Shown here piece after piece: positions 1-7,497 of a DNA stretch of 64,000 nt (position 1 is the stretch's first letter; each line of letters begins with the position of its first letter). The stretch covers positions 19,791-83,790 of the forward strand of contig JAFIGT010000001.1 of NCBI GenBank assembly GCA_017849585.1, given 5' to 3'. The notes beneath the pieces were generated by a model. It was not told the DNA's origin, did no database searches, and saw nothing but the letters and a program-made list of their open reading frames with translations. This DNA comes from Verrucomicrobium sp. Lineage in GTDB: Bacteria; Verrucomicrobiota; Verrucomicrobiia; Methylacidiphilales; UBA1321. Made by a program: the position numbers and the translations under genes.

Positions 1-15
1 TCAAGTCAACTTTCC

Positions 16-1728
16 ATGAAAATTTCGCCTTATCGTCCCCGCCGTTTTGTTCCTCAGACCATTGACCTCACCGACACCGCCCAACTCGCGCCGCTGTTTG
101 AGAGCTTGAAGGAAAAGCTCGATGTCGCCCGTACCGCGGAACAACTCGAAGTGTGGCTCGATGACTACAGCGAAGTCTGCGCCGCGCTGTCCGAATCCAG
201 CGCCATCACCTACATCCGGATGACCTGTCAGACCGACGATCCCGAGCGTGAGAAGGCGTACCTGAAAATCGTCGAGGAAATCGACCCGTGGCTCAAGCCG
301 CGCCAGTTCGAGCTCATGCAACTCGTGAGCACCCATCCCCTCCTGCCCAAGCTCCCCAGCTACTACAATATTTTCCGTCGCAGCGTGCAGACCCGCGTGA
401 AACTCTATCGCGAGGAAAACGTCGCCCGTGAAACCGAGGAAGCCAAGCTCTGCCAGCAGTACCAGAAAATTTCCGGTGCCATGACCGTCCAGTTCGAAGG
501 CAAGGAACAGACCCTGCCCGCTATGGCCAAGATCCAGGAAGAAGCTGACCGCTCCCGGCGCCAAGCAGCGTGGGAACTCACCGCCCAGAGCCGCCTGAAG
601 GATCGCCCCGCGCTCGACGAAGTCTACGACAAGCTCCTCGGCCTGCGCGTCGAGATCGCCAAAGCCGCCGACTATCCCGATTACCGCGCCTACACTTTCG
701 CCAACTACGAACGTTTCGACTACACGCCGCAAGACTGCATCGATTTTCAAAACGCGGTAGAAAAACACATCGTGCCCCTCGCCCGCGCCCTGCAGAAAAA
801 GCGCCTGGCCAAGCTCGGCCTCGACAAGCTCCGCCCGTGGGATCTCGCCGTCGACCCGGAACAACGCCCACCCCTGCGTCCCTTCGCCACCGGCGACGAA
901 CTGCAGACCAAGACCCAGGCCATCTTCAACAAGCTCGACCCGCGCCTCGGCCAATACTTTTCCCTCCTGCGCGAACATGAAGTGGTCGACCTCGACAACC
1001 GCAAAGGCAAAGCTCCCGGCGGTTACCAGAGCACCCTTGCCGAAGCGCGCCTGCCCTTCATCTTCATGAATGCCGTCGGCCTGCAACGCGATGTCGAAAC
1101 CCTCGTCCACGAAGCCGGACACGCCTTCCACGCCATCGCCGCCCGTCACGAACGGCTCCACGCCTATCGCGGCGCTCCCATCGAATTCTGCGAAGTCGCC
1201 TCGATGAGCATGGAACTCATCACCTCTCCACACTGGACCGAATTCTACAACACCGACGACGCCCGCCGCGCCCACCGCGATCATCTGGAAGGCATCATCA
1301 AGTTCTTCCCCTGGATGGCCACGGTCGACGCCTTCCAGCACTGGATCTACACCCACCCCAAGCATACGCACGCGGAGCGCGACGCCTATTGGCTCAGCCT
1401 CATGAACCGCTTCGGCGGCATCGAGGACTGGAGTGGCTACGAAGACATCCGCGCCAGCCTCTGGCATCGGCAGCTCCACATCTTCGAGATTCCGTTCTAC
1501 TACGTCGAATACGGCATCGCGCAACTCGGCGCGCTCCAGCTCTGGCAGCTCTCACGCCGCAACGTGAAACGCGCGCTCGATCATTACCTCTCCGGCCTCA
1601 GTCTCGGGGGATCGCTGCCGTTGCCAGAACTTTTCCACGCCACGGGAATCGAATTCGACTTTAGCGACCGCACCATCGAGCCGCTCATGGCCGGGGTGCA
1701 AGCCGCGCTGTCGGAAATTTCCGCGTAG
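16..1728 (+). CDS. M3 family oligoendopeptidase (PepF-like zinc metallopeptidase)
   Basis: A 570-residue cytoplasmic peptidase expected to cleave short peptides. The gluzincin signature HEAGH is visible at residues 365-369 (two zinc-binding histidines with the catalytic Glu366), and the third ligand is probably Glu393 in the following EFCEVAS segment, the spacing typical of family M3. The N-terminal two thirds is the helical cover found in the PepF/thimet-like branch. There is no signal peptide. The ATG at 16 is the first in frame, and only 15 bases of leader lie in the window, so promoter and operon partners cannot be judged. Family assignment is firm; assignment to PepF rather than another M3 subgroup is by overall look. 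Confidence 0.93.
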   Translation: MKISPYRPRRFVPQTIDLTDTAQLAPLFESLKEKLDVARTAEQLEVWLDDYSEVCAALSESSAITYIRMTCQTDDPEREKAYLKIVEEIDPWLKPRQFELMQLVSTHPLLPKLPSYYNIFRRSVQTRVKLYREENVARETEEAKLCQQYQKISGAMTVQFEGKEQTLPAMAKIQEEADRSRRQAAWELTAQSRLKDRPALDEVYDKLLGLRVEIAKAADYPDYRAYTFANYERFDYTPQDCIDFQNAVEKHIVPLARALQKKRLAKLGLDKLRPWDLAVDPEQRPPLRPFATGDELQTKTQAIFNKLDPRLGQYFSLLREHEVVDLDNRKGKAPGGYQSTLAEARLPFIFMNAVGLQRDVETLVHEAGHAFHAIAARHERLHAYRGAPIEFCEVASMSMELITSPHWTEFYNTDDARRAHRDHLEGIIKFFPWMATVDAFQHWIYTHPKHTHAERDAYWLSLMNRFGGIEDWSGYEDIRASLWHRQLHIFEIPFYYVEYGIAQLGALQLWQLSRRNVKRALDHYLSGLSLGGSLPLPELFHATGIEFDFSDRTIEPLMAGVQAALSEISA

Positions 1729-1770
1729 CCAGATTGTTTCGTAATGGGATGGTTGGGGTCGGCAAGCTGT

Positions 1771-1810
1771 CTTTCTTTAGGGGGCCATTGTATGGCGCCC
1801 TAAAGAAAAG
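1771..1810. terminator. Long near-perfect hairpin after the M3 peptidase gene
   Basis: An inverted repeat of about 17 base pairs with one G-G mismatch and a 3-base loop sits 43 bases after the peptidase stop. The outer arms read CTTTCTTTAGGG and CCCTAAAGAAAAG, so the right arm is A-rich rather than U-rich on the plus strand. It could stop transcription in either direction or be a palindromic repeat. The rest of the 1729-1960 gap holds no gene. Confidence 0.55.
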
Positions 1811-1960
1811 GGACTCGCAGCCATCATTTCACCTGACAAGCTCCCCATAGCTTTTCCATTAAAATCGCTCCTCCTTTAACGTTACCCAAACGTATTCCAC
1901 ACATTCGACTTGGCGCGCGCCATAATCCACTCTAATGAAAAGGGGTAACACGAGCCGGAA

Positions 1961-4627
1961 TTGAATCTGCTGCGTTTGCGCCATCTTTTTCTCCTTCTAC
2001 TCTGCGTGGTCACCGCCACACAGAGCATGCCCGTCGCTCACTCTGCACCTCCCACCAGCACGACTTCCGCCAATCAGATCACGCTGCAACTGAAGTGGTA
2101 TCACAAGTTCCAGTTTGCTGGTTATTACGCGGCGCAGCTCAAAGGTTTCTATCGCGACGAAGGTCTCGACGTCACCCTTGTTGAAGGCAGCCCCGACAAT
2201 CCCCCGGTCACCTGCGTCCTCGAAGGCCGCGCCCTCTACGGCGTCAGCGATTCCGATATTCTCATCGCCCGGCTCCAAGGGAAACCGATTGTCGTGCTGG
2301 CCGCGATTTTCCAGCACACTCCTTACATTCTTATGACGCGGCTCGACCGCGGCATCACTCATCCCCGAGATCTGGTAGGACGCCGTGTCATGGCGGGCGA
2401 TGAGCAAGGTCAGGCGCTGGTAAAAGCCATCTTTCTGCGTCAAGGCGTCGACTGGACGACCGTCAAATTCATTCCCCACACCTGGAACATTCAGGACTTG
2501 ATCGACGGCAAGGCCGATGCCATCTCCGCCTACTACACCACTGAACCCGCCTTGATGCAGGCCATGGGCGTGCAGCCCGGTGTCCTGCGTTCCATGGATT
2601 TCGGCGTTGATTTCTATGGCGATACCCTCTTCACCCTCCAGGATGAAATCCGCAACAATCCCGCCCGCGTCGCCGCCTTTCGCCGTGCGACCATCAAGGG
2701 CTGGCGCTACGCCTTTGACCACACCGAGGAAATCATCCAGCACATCCTCCAGATGCCCAGCGTGCAATCCCGCGGCGTCACCGCCGAGATGCTTCGCTAC
2801 GAGGCGGACAAGATGCAGCAACTTGTCCTGCCCAATCTTGTCGACATCGGCAGCATGAGCGGCGAACGCTGGAAGCGCATGGCGAAGGAGTATACCGCCT
2901 TCGGCCTCGCCCCCAATCTGGACAACCTCGACGGCTTCGTCTACGACCCCGTCACCCACACCCATTCGCAACTGCTCAAATGGGTCAGCATCGCCTGCTT
3001 CAGTCTTCTCGGCCTCTCCATCCTCGCCGGCATCTGGACACTCCAGATGCAGCAACTGGTGAAACGTCGCACCCGTGAACTGGCCGAGCAAAACAAGCAG
3101 CTCGCCATTTCCGAGGCCAGCTATCGCGAACTCTTCAACATCGCCAACGACGCCATCATCGTCCACGACGTCAGCTCCTTCCGCATCCTCGATGTCAACC
3201 ACCGCGCCTGCGAACTCTTCGGCTACGAACGCCACGAACTGCTCACCCTCACCCCCAGCCAGATCAGCAGTGGAAATGTCGAACACAACGAGGAGCAACT
3301 CAACCGCTACAGGGAAAAAACCATCAACGAAGGCCCCCAGCTTTTCGAATGGCACGCCCTCCACCGCTCCGGACATGAATTCTGGTGCGAGATCCATCTC
3401 AAGCGCGGCACCATCAATGGCCAGGAACGCCTCATCGCCCTGCTGCGCGACATCACCGAACGCCGTCGTCTGGAAGAAGACCGGCTCAAGGTTTCCAAGC
3501 TCGACGCCCTCGGCGTCATCGCCGGCGGCATTGCGCATGATCTCAACAACATCATGCTCGGCATCATCCTCAATCTCGATCTCCTGCTTAACCAGACCCG
3601 CATTCACTCCGAGGACGCCGCCCTGCTGCGCGCCGCCAAGAATGCCGCCCTGCGCGCCAGCGATCTCTCCCGCCGCATGCTCACCTTTGCCAAGGGGGGC
3701 GACCCGGTCAAAAAAAACATCAACATCCGCGAGTTGATCATCAATTCGCTCAACCTCGCCCTGCGCGGCTCCAACCTGCTCGGCAGCGTCCAGATCGAGC
3801 CCAACCTGCCCCCGCTACAAGCCGACCCCGGCCAGTTCGCTCAAGTGCTCGACAACCTCATCATCAATGCCCGTGAAGCCAGTCCCGGTGGCGGCAATCT
3901 CTTCATCCGCGGCCGCCGCCAGAAGCTCAAACGCGGCGAAATCCCCTCCCTTCCGCAAGGCGACTATCTCGTGGTGGAAGTAGAGGATCAGGGCATCGGC
4001 ATTCCGGAAGCCATCCTGCCCAAAATCTTCGATCCGTACTTCACCACCAAAAAAACCGGCCATGGTATCGGCCTGGCCACCTGCTACTCCATCATGAAAA
4101 AACATGGTGGCGATATTCTCGTCCATTCGCTACCTAATCATGGTACCACCTTCAGCCTTTATCTTCCGATACACACCGACCCCGAGACTTTACCAGACTT
4201 ACCCCCTGCCACACCTCCTGCCATGACGAACCGCCCCGCCAAATCTGACCGCCTTCTCATCATCGACGATGACAGCCTCATTCGCAAAACCCTCGTCCTG
4301 CTTTTAAAAGCCCTCGGCTATCAGCATGTCGAAGCCGTGGAGAACGGAGAAGCCGGTCTGGCCCTCTATCAAAAGGGGCTCCAAACCAATGCCCGATTCG
4401 ATCTCGTCATCCTCGATGCCACCATTCCCGGTTATCTCGGCGGTGAGGAGGCCTTCAAGGCTCTGCGCCAAATCGATCCGAAGGCACGTGTGATTCTCTC
4501 CAGCGGCTACAGCGACAGCAGCGCTTCCACTAATTGGCAGGAAATCGGCTTCTGCGCGATCCTCCCCAAGCCCTTCACGATGCAAGATTTGGAAGCCCTC
4601 CTCAACAGTCTTCCCGCCGCGTCATAG
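1961..4627 (+). CDS. Hybrid sensor histidine kinase with periplasmic NMT1/THI5-like domain, PAS and receiver
   Basis: An 888-residue membrane signalling protein. Order: signal peptide (about 1-28); a substrate-binding domain of the NMT1/THI5-like ABC type (about 40-265, with GYYAAQLKGFYRDEGLDV); one membrane segment (about 337-360); PAS (about 385-500); histidine kinase H-box with GGIAHDLNN, phosphoacceptor His526; HATPase with DNLIINAREAS and VEDQGIGIP; and a C-terminal receiver with phosphoacceptor Asp819 in LVILDATIPG. The ligand is presumably a small periplasmic molecule bound as in pyrimidine or thiamine-precursor transporters; this is inference. The start is TTG, since a TAA lies in frame at 1946 and no ATG fits; an AAAAGGGG stretch lies upstream. 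No response regulator is adjacent, and the next genes converge on it. Confidence 0.9.
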   Translation: MNLLRLRHLFLLLLCVVTATQSMPVAHSAPPTSTTSANQITLQLKWYHKFQFAGYYAAQLKGFYRDEGLDVTLVEGSPDNPPVTCVLEGRALYGVSDSDILIARLQGKPIVVLAAIFQHTPYILMTRLDRGITHPRDLVGRRVMAGDEQGQALVKAIFLRQGVDWTTVKFIPHTWNIQDLIDGKADAISAYYTTEPALMQAMGVQPGVLRSMDFGVDFYGDTLFTLQDEIRNNPARVAAFRRATIKGWRYAFDHTEEIIQHILQMPSVQSRGVTAEMLRYEADKMQQLVLPNLVDIGSMSGERWKRMAKEYTAFGLAPNLDNLDGFVYDPVTHTHSQLLKWVSIACFSLLGLSILAGIWTLQMQQLVKRRTRELAEQNKQLAISEASYRELFNIANDAIIVHDVSSFRILDVNHRACELFGYERHELLTLTPSQISSGNVEHNEEQLNRYREKTINEGPQLFEWHALHRSGHEFWCEIHLKRGTINGQERLIALLRDITERRRLEEDRLKVSKLDALGVIAGGIAHDLNNIMLGIILNLDLLLNQTRIHSEDAALLRAAKNAALRASDLSRRMLTFAKGGDPVKKNINIRELIINSLNLALRGSNLLGSVQIEPNLPPLQADPGQFAQVLDNLIINAREASPGGGNLFIRGRRQKLKRGEIPSLPQGDYLVVEVEDQGIGIPEAILPKIFDPYFTTKKTGHGIGLATCYSIMKKHGGDILVHSLPNHGTTFSLYLPIHTDPETLPDLPPATPPAMTNRPAKSDRLLIIDDDSLIRKTLVLLLKALGYQHVEAVENGEAGLALYQKGLQTNARFDLVILDATIPGYLGGEEAFKALRQIDPKARVILSSGYSDSSASTNWQEIGFCAILPKPFTMQDLEALLNSLPAAS

Positions 4628-4694
4628 CGCCTTGCGGGTGGAGTGGGAACAGTAATTCGCCCTTCGGAAAATCTGCCGAGGTCTCGAACTCGTG

Positions 4695-4835
4695 CTATTT
4701 CTTCCCCAGCCCTGGCTTGCCACAGCCTTCACCGCCACAACCGCAACCGGGCTTACCCTTGCGTAGGGCGCGATAGAGCAGGTAAACGACCGCCATTCCA
4801 ACAAGGGCGAGGGCGATGAGTTCCTGTGAGTGCAT
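4695..4835 (-). CDS. FeoB-associated Cys-rich membrane protein
   Basis: A 46-residue gene read from the sequence: a short N-terminus, one membrane helix (about residues 5-21, ELIALALVGMAVVYLLY), then a basic Gly-Cys tail with CGCGGEGC. This is the layout of the small FeoB-associated Cys-rich proteins (FeoC-like in position), thought to assist ferrous iron uptake. It starts 9 bases after the feoB stop, so it is the last gene of a feoA-feoB-Cys-rich operon. Three cysteines could bind iron or a cluster at the cytoplasmic mouth of FeoB; that role is inferred from position and composition. Confidence 0.85.
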   Translation of the reverse strand: MHSQELIALALVGMAVVYLLYRALRKGKPGCGCGGEGCGKPGLGKK

Positions 4836-4844
4836 ACGATCCGT

Positions 4845-7046
4845 TTAGCTGAAACCCAGCAGACGTCCACCCTGGTAGACCAAAAAACTCATGCCGTACG
4901 CCACGGCGGTCATGTAACCGAGCTGGAAAAGCGCCCATTTCCACGAGTTCGTTTCACGCCACGTCACCGGAATGGTGCTGAGACATTGCAGCGCGAATAC
5001 GTAAAAGACCATCAGGCTCAGGCAGGTCAACGGCGTGAAAACGGGAGACCCATCATCACGCTTGTCTGAACGCAAGGCGTCGAGCAGCGGTTGCTCATTG
5101 TCCTCACCATCCCCAACATTGTGAATGATCGACATCGTCCCGACAAACACCTCGCGCGCGGCAAACGACGTCACCAAGCCAATCCCAATCTTCCAATCAA
5201 ACCCGAGCGGCGCAATGACCGGCTCCATCCACTTGCCCATGCGTCCTGCATAACTGTTGGCAAGAGCGTCACTCGCCACCTCCGTCCCGCCTTCCGCAGG
5301 CGCAGCCGCCGGCGTATTCGCGACCACCTCCGTCGCTGGAGTGTCCGCCTTGATCTCCGGGCTTTCCGGTGGCTTCGGATAAGTGGTGAGAAACCAGAGC
5401 ACGATTGAGATGGCGAGAATGACCGTCCCCGCCTTCTTCAAAAACAGGATGGAGCGTTCCCACATGACGCCCAGCACGGCCCGCACCATGGGGGCACGAT
5501 AGGTGGGCAATTCCATCACGAGAGCCGATTGCTCGCCCTTGATCAGGGTCTTCTTGAAGATCCAGGCAAAGAGAAACACGAACAGCGTCCCGAGTGCATA
5601 CATGGCCATCATCAGTCCCGTCTTGATCCAAGCGCCATGTTCGCTGTCAGGAACCATGGCCGCAATCAGGAGTGAATAGACCGGGAGCCGCGCAGAACAG
5701 CTCATCCAAGGCGTGACTAAAATTGTGATCAATCGCCCGCGTTCGTTTTCAATCGTGCGCGTTGCCATGATCCCCGGAATGGCGCAGGCGTATCCGCTTA
5801 GCAGCGGAAGAAACGACCGGCCATGGAGACCAACCTTGCTCATCACCCGATCCAGCAGCAACGCCATGCGGGCTAGATAGCCAGACTCTTCCATCACCGA
5901 GATGAAGAAGAATAACAGCAGGATCTGCGGCAAAAAAATCACCACGCCCCCCACGCCCGCAATGACGCCGTCGACAAGCAAACTGCTCAGCGCGCCTTCC
6001 GGCAAGGTCTTGCCGACCCATTCGGAGAGCGCCCCGAAACCGCCCTCGATCAAATCCATCGGATACGAAGCGAGCGTGAAGATGGTGTAAAACACCAGCG
6101 CCATGATCGCGGCCATGAAGAACGAACCGAACACCGGATGCGTCAGCACTTCATCCACGCGGTCGGAGAAATTCTTGCTCTGGGGCGGGCCGGAATGGAG
6201 CGCCTCGTCCAGCATTTTGCCGGTGAAATCATAACGGCTCTCGACGATGCTGCGGCGCCAGTCGAACTGGTCGCGCTCAAACTGCTGCTGCCAGCGTGTC
6301 ACCGCCGCGCGATCCACCGGCAGGTTCGTATCGAGATGCGCCACCTCTTCTTTGCCGAAATCGGTGAGCTGAAGCAACGTCTCGGCTTCGGCCCACGCAT
6401 GCGTGCGGCCCTGGTCCGTTTCCAGTTTCTCGTGAATTTCCGCCACGGCGGCCTCAATCGGCTCCGCGTAACGCCAGCGGCGGGCGACCGGCTTGAGATC
6501 GGCTACGCTGATGGCCAGCTTCAACTCAAGCAAGCCCACGCCATCACGCAGCGCGCAGGCGATGACCGGCACGCCCAGTTCAGCGTGGAGCGCCTTGACG
6601 TCGATCACATGCCCGGCCTTCTTCGCCAGGTCCATCATCGTGAGCACCACGATCGTGGGCAAACCGAGTTCGATCACCTGCAAGGCGAGGTAAAGATTGC
6701 GCTGGAGGTCGCACGCATCGACCACGCAGATCACGCGGTCCGGCGCGGGGGTGTCGGCTCTCAGACCGAAGAGCACGTCGCGGGCAATGCTCTCATCCCG
6801 CGAGCGGGGCGAAAGACTGTACGTACCCGGAAGATCGATAAGCTGGATTTTTTTCCCGTGCTGCGAATAACACCAGCCCACCTTTTTTTCAACCGTCACG
6901 CCCGGATAATTCGCCACCTTCTGGCGCAGCCCGGTCAGTGCATTGAAAAGGGTGGTTTTGCCGCTGTTCGGATTACCCACGACCGCATAGGTTAACATTC
7001 CGCGCGTGGCGGATGCGGTGGACGTTTCGGAGACCTCGGTAGCCAT
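4845..7046 (-). CDS. feoB: Ferrous iron transport protein B
   Basis: A 733-residue inner-membrane Fe2+ transporter with an N-terminal GTPase. G1 is GNPNSGKT (24-31), G3 is DLPG (71-74), and the region ending about residue 270 matches the NFeoB helical domain. After that come membrane segments with the two Gate regions (for example VIFLPQILLLFFFISVMEESGY and the AREVFVGTMSII region). G4, normally NxxD, reads TMMD (136-139), so the guanine-recognition Asn is replaced by Thr. I chose the ATG at 7046 because it lies 13 bases after the feoA stop; a longer frame would run back into feoA. An alternative start is Met17 (MLTYAVVGN). The middle loop (about 560-600) is Ala/Glu/Pro-rich. Confidence 0.95.
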   Translation of the reverse strand: MATEVSETSTASATRGMLTYAVVGNPNSGKTTLFNALTGLRQKVANYPGVTVEKKVGWCYSQHGKKIQLIDLPGTYSLSPRSRDESIARDVLFGLRADTPAPDRVICVVDACDLQRNLYLALQVIELGLPTIVVLTMMDLAKKAGHVIDVKALHAELGVPVIACALRDGVGLLELKLAISVADLKPVARRWRYAEPIEAAVAEIHEKLETDQGRTHAWAEAETLLQLTDFGKEEVAHLDTNLPVDRAAVTRWQQQFERDQFDWRRSIVESRYDFTGKMLDEALHSGPPQSKNFSDRVDEVLTHPVFGSFFMAAIMALVFYTIFTLASYPMDLIEGGFGALSEWVGKTLPEGALSSLLVDGVIAGVGGVVIFLPQILLLFFFISVMEESGYLARMALLLDRVMSKVGLHGRSFLPLLSGYACAIPGIMATRTIENERGRLITILVTPWMSCSARLPVYSLLIAAMVPDSEHGAWIKTGLMMAMYALGTLFVFLFAWIFKKTLIKGEQSALVMELPTYRAPMVRAVLGVMWERSILFLKKAGTVILAISIVLWFLTTYPKPPESPEIKADTPATEVVANTPAAAPAEGGTEVASDALANSYAGRMGKWMEPVIAPLGFDWKIGIGLVTSFAAREVFVGTMSIIHNVGDGEDNEQPLLDALRSDKRDDGSPVFTPLTCLSLMVFYVFALQCLSTIPVTWRETNSWKWALFQLGYMTAVAYGMSFLVYQGGRLLGFS

Positions 7047-7059
7047 ATGAAGCGGCACG

Positions 7060-7329
7060 TTACAGCGCGAGGGTCGCTTCGATTTGCCGGCAGACCTTGT
7101 GCCCCAAGGCAAACCGGGAATGACCGATCTCACATATCACGCCGCCCGCCACGTTGCGCTTGCGGATGATGGTTTCCACATTCAATCCCAGCTCCATCAG
7201 TCGCTGCCGGAGCGAGGCGGATTTACAGTGAATCTGCTTCACCACGACTTTGCAGCCGTCGGGCATTGCATCCAATGAAATTAGCCCGACTAATTTTTCT
7301 CCACTCGAATTGAAAGGGATCATGGGCAA
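7060..7329 (-). CDS. feoA: Ferrous iron transport protein A
   Basis: An 89-residue SH3-like cytoplasmic partner of FeoB. The FeoA pattern is clear: LISLDAMPDGCKVVVKQI, then LRQRLMELGLNVETIIRKRN, then ending in the CEIGHSRFALGHKVCRQI region. It is the first gene of a leftward operon with feoB 13 bases downstream and the Cys-rich gene after that. Met3 is an equally possible start. The 168 bases between it and the rightward AsmA-like gene must hold both promoters. I did not recognise a Fur box. Confidence 0.93.
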   Translation of the reverse strand: MPMIPFNSSGEKLVGLISLDAMPDGCKVVVKQIHCKSASLRQRLMELGLNVETIIRKRNVAGGVICEIGHSRFALGHKVCRQIEATLAL

Positions 7330-7351
7330 ATACTGGCACGTTTAAGCGCGG

Positions 7352-7380
7352 TTGACTTGCGTTCCGTTGCGATTTACTAG
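7352..7380 (+). promoter_or_regulatory. Possible sigma-70 promoter for the AsmA-like gene
   Basis: TTGACT at 7352-7357 and TACTAG at 7375-7380 are separated by 17 bases, about 118 bases before the start at 7498. The -35 is one mismatch from consensus and the -10 is only four of six, so this is a weak call. Confidence 0.25.
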
Positions 7381-7497
7381 CGGTAAATTGCCCTGCCATC
7401 GTAAGGAAGAGCAATAGACCGTCCAACCTGCCCGAAAGGCTCCTCTCAGCAGGTCATTTACGCTTATCGGCTTGTAATCGGGCCACTCTACGGGAAA

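Noticed and set aside
1..1524. Long leftward open frame opposite the M3 peptidase gene
   Set aside because: It is Val/Gly/Glu/Phe-rich and has no family motif; it is the antisense shadow of a clear peptidase gene in GC-rich DNA. The same applies to long antisense frames opposite the hybrid kinase, the AsmA-like gene, clpB, sdhA, ctpA, the class V and class III aminotransferases, and argG.
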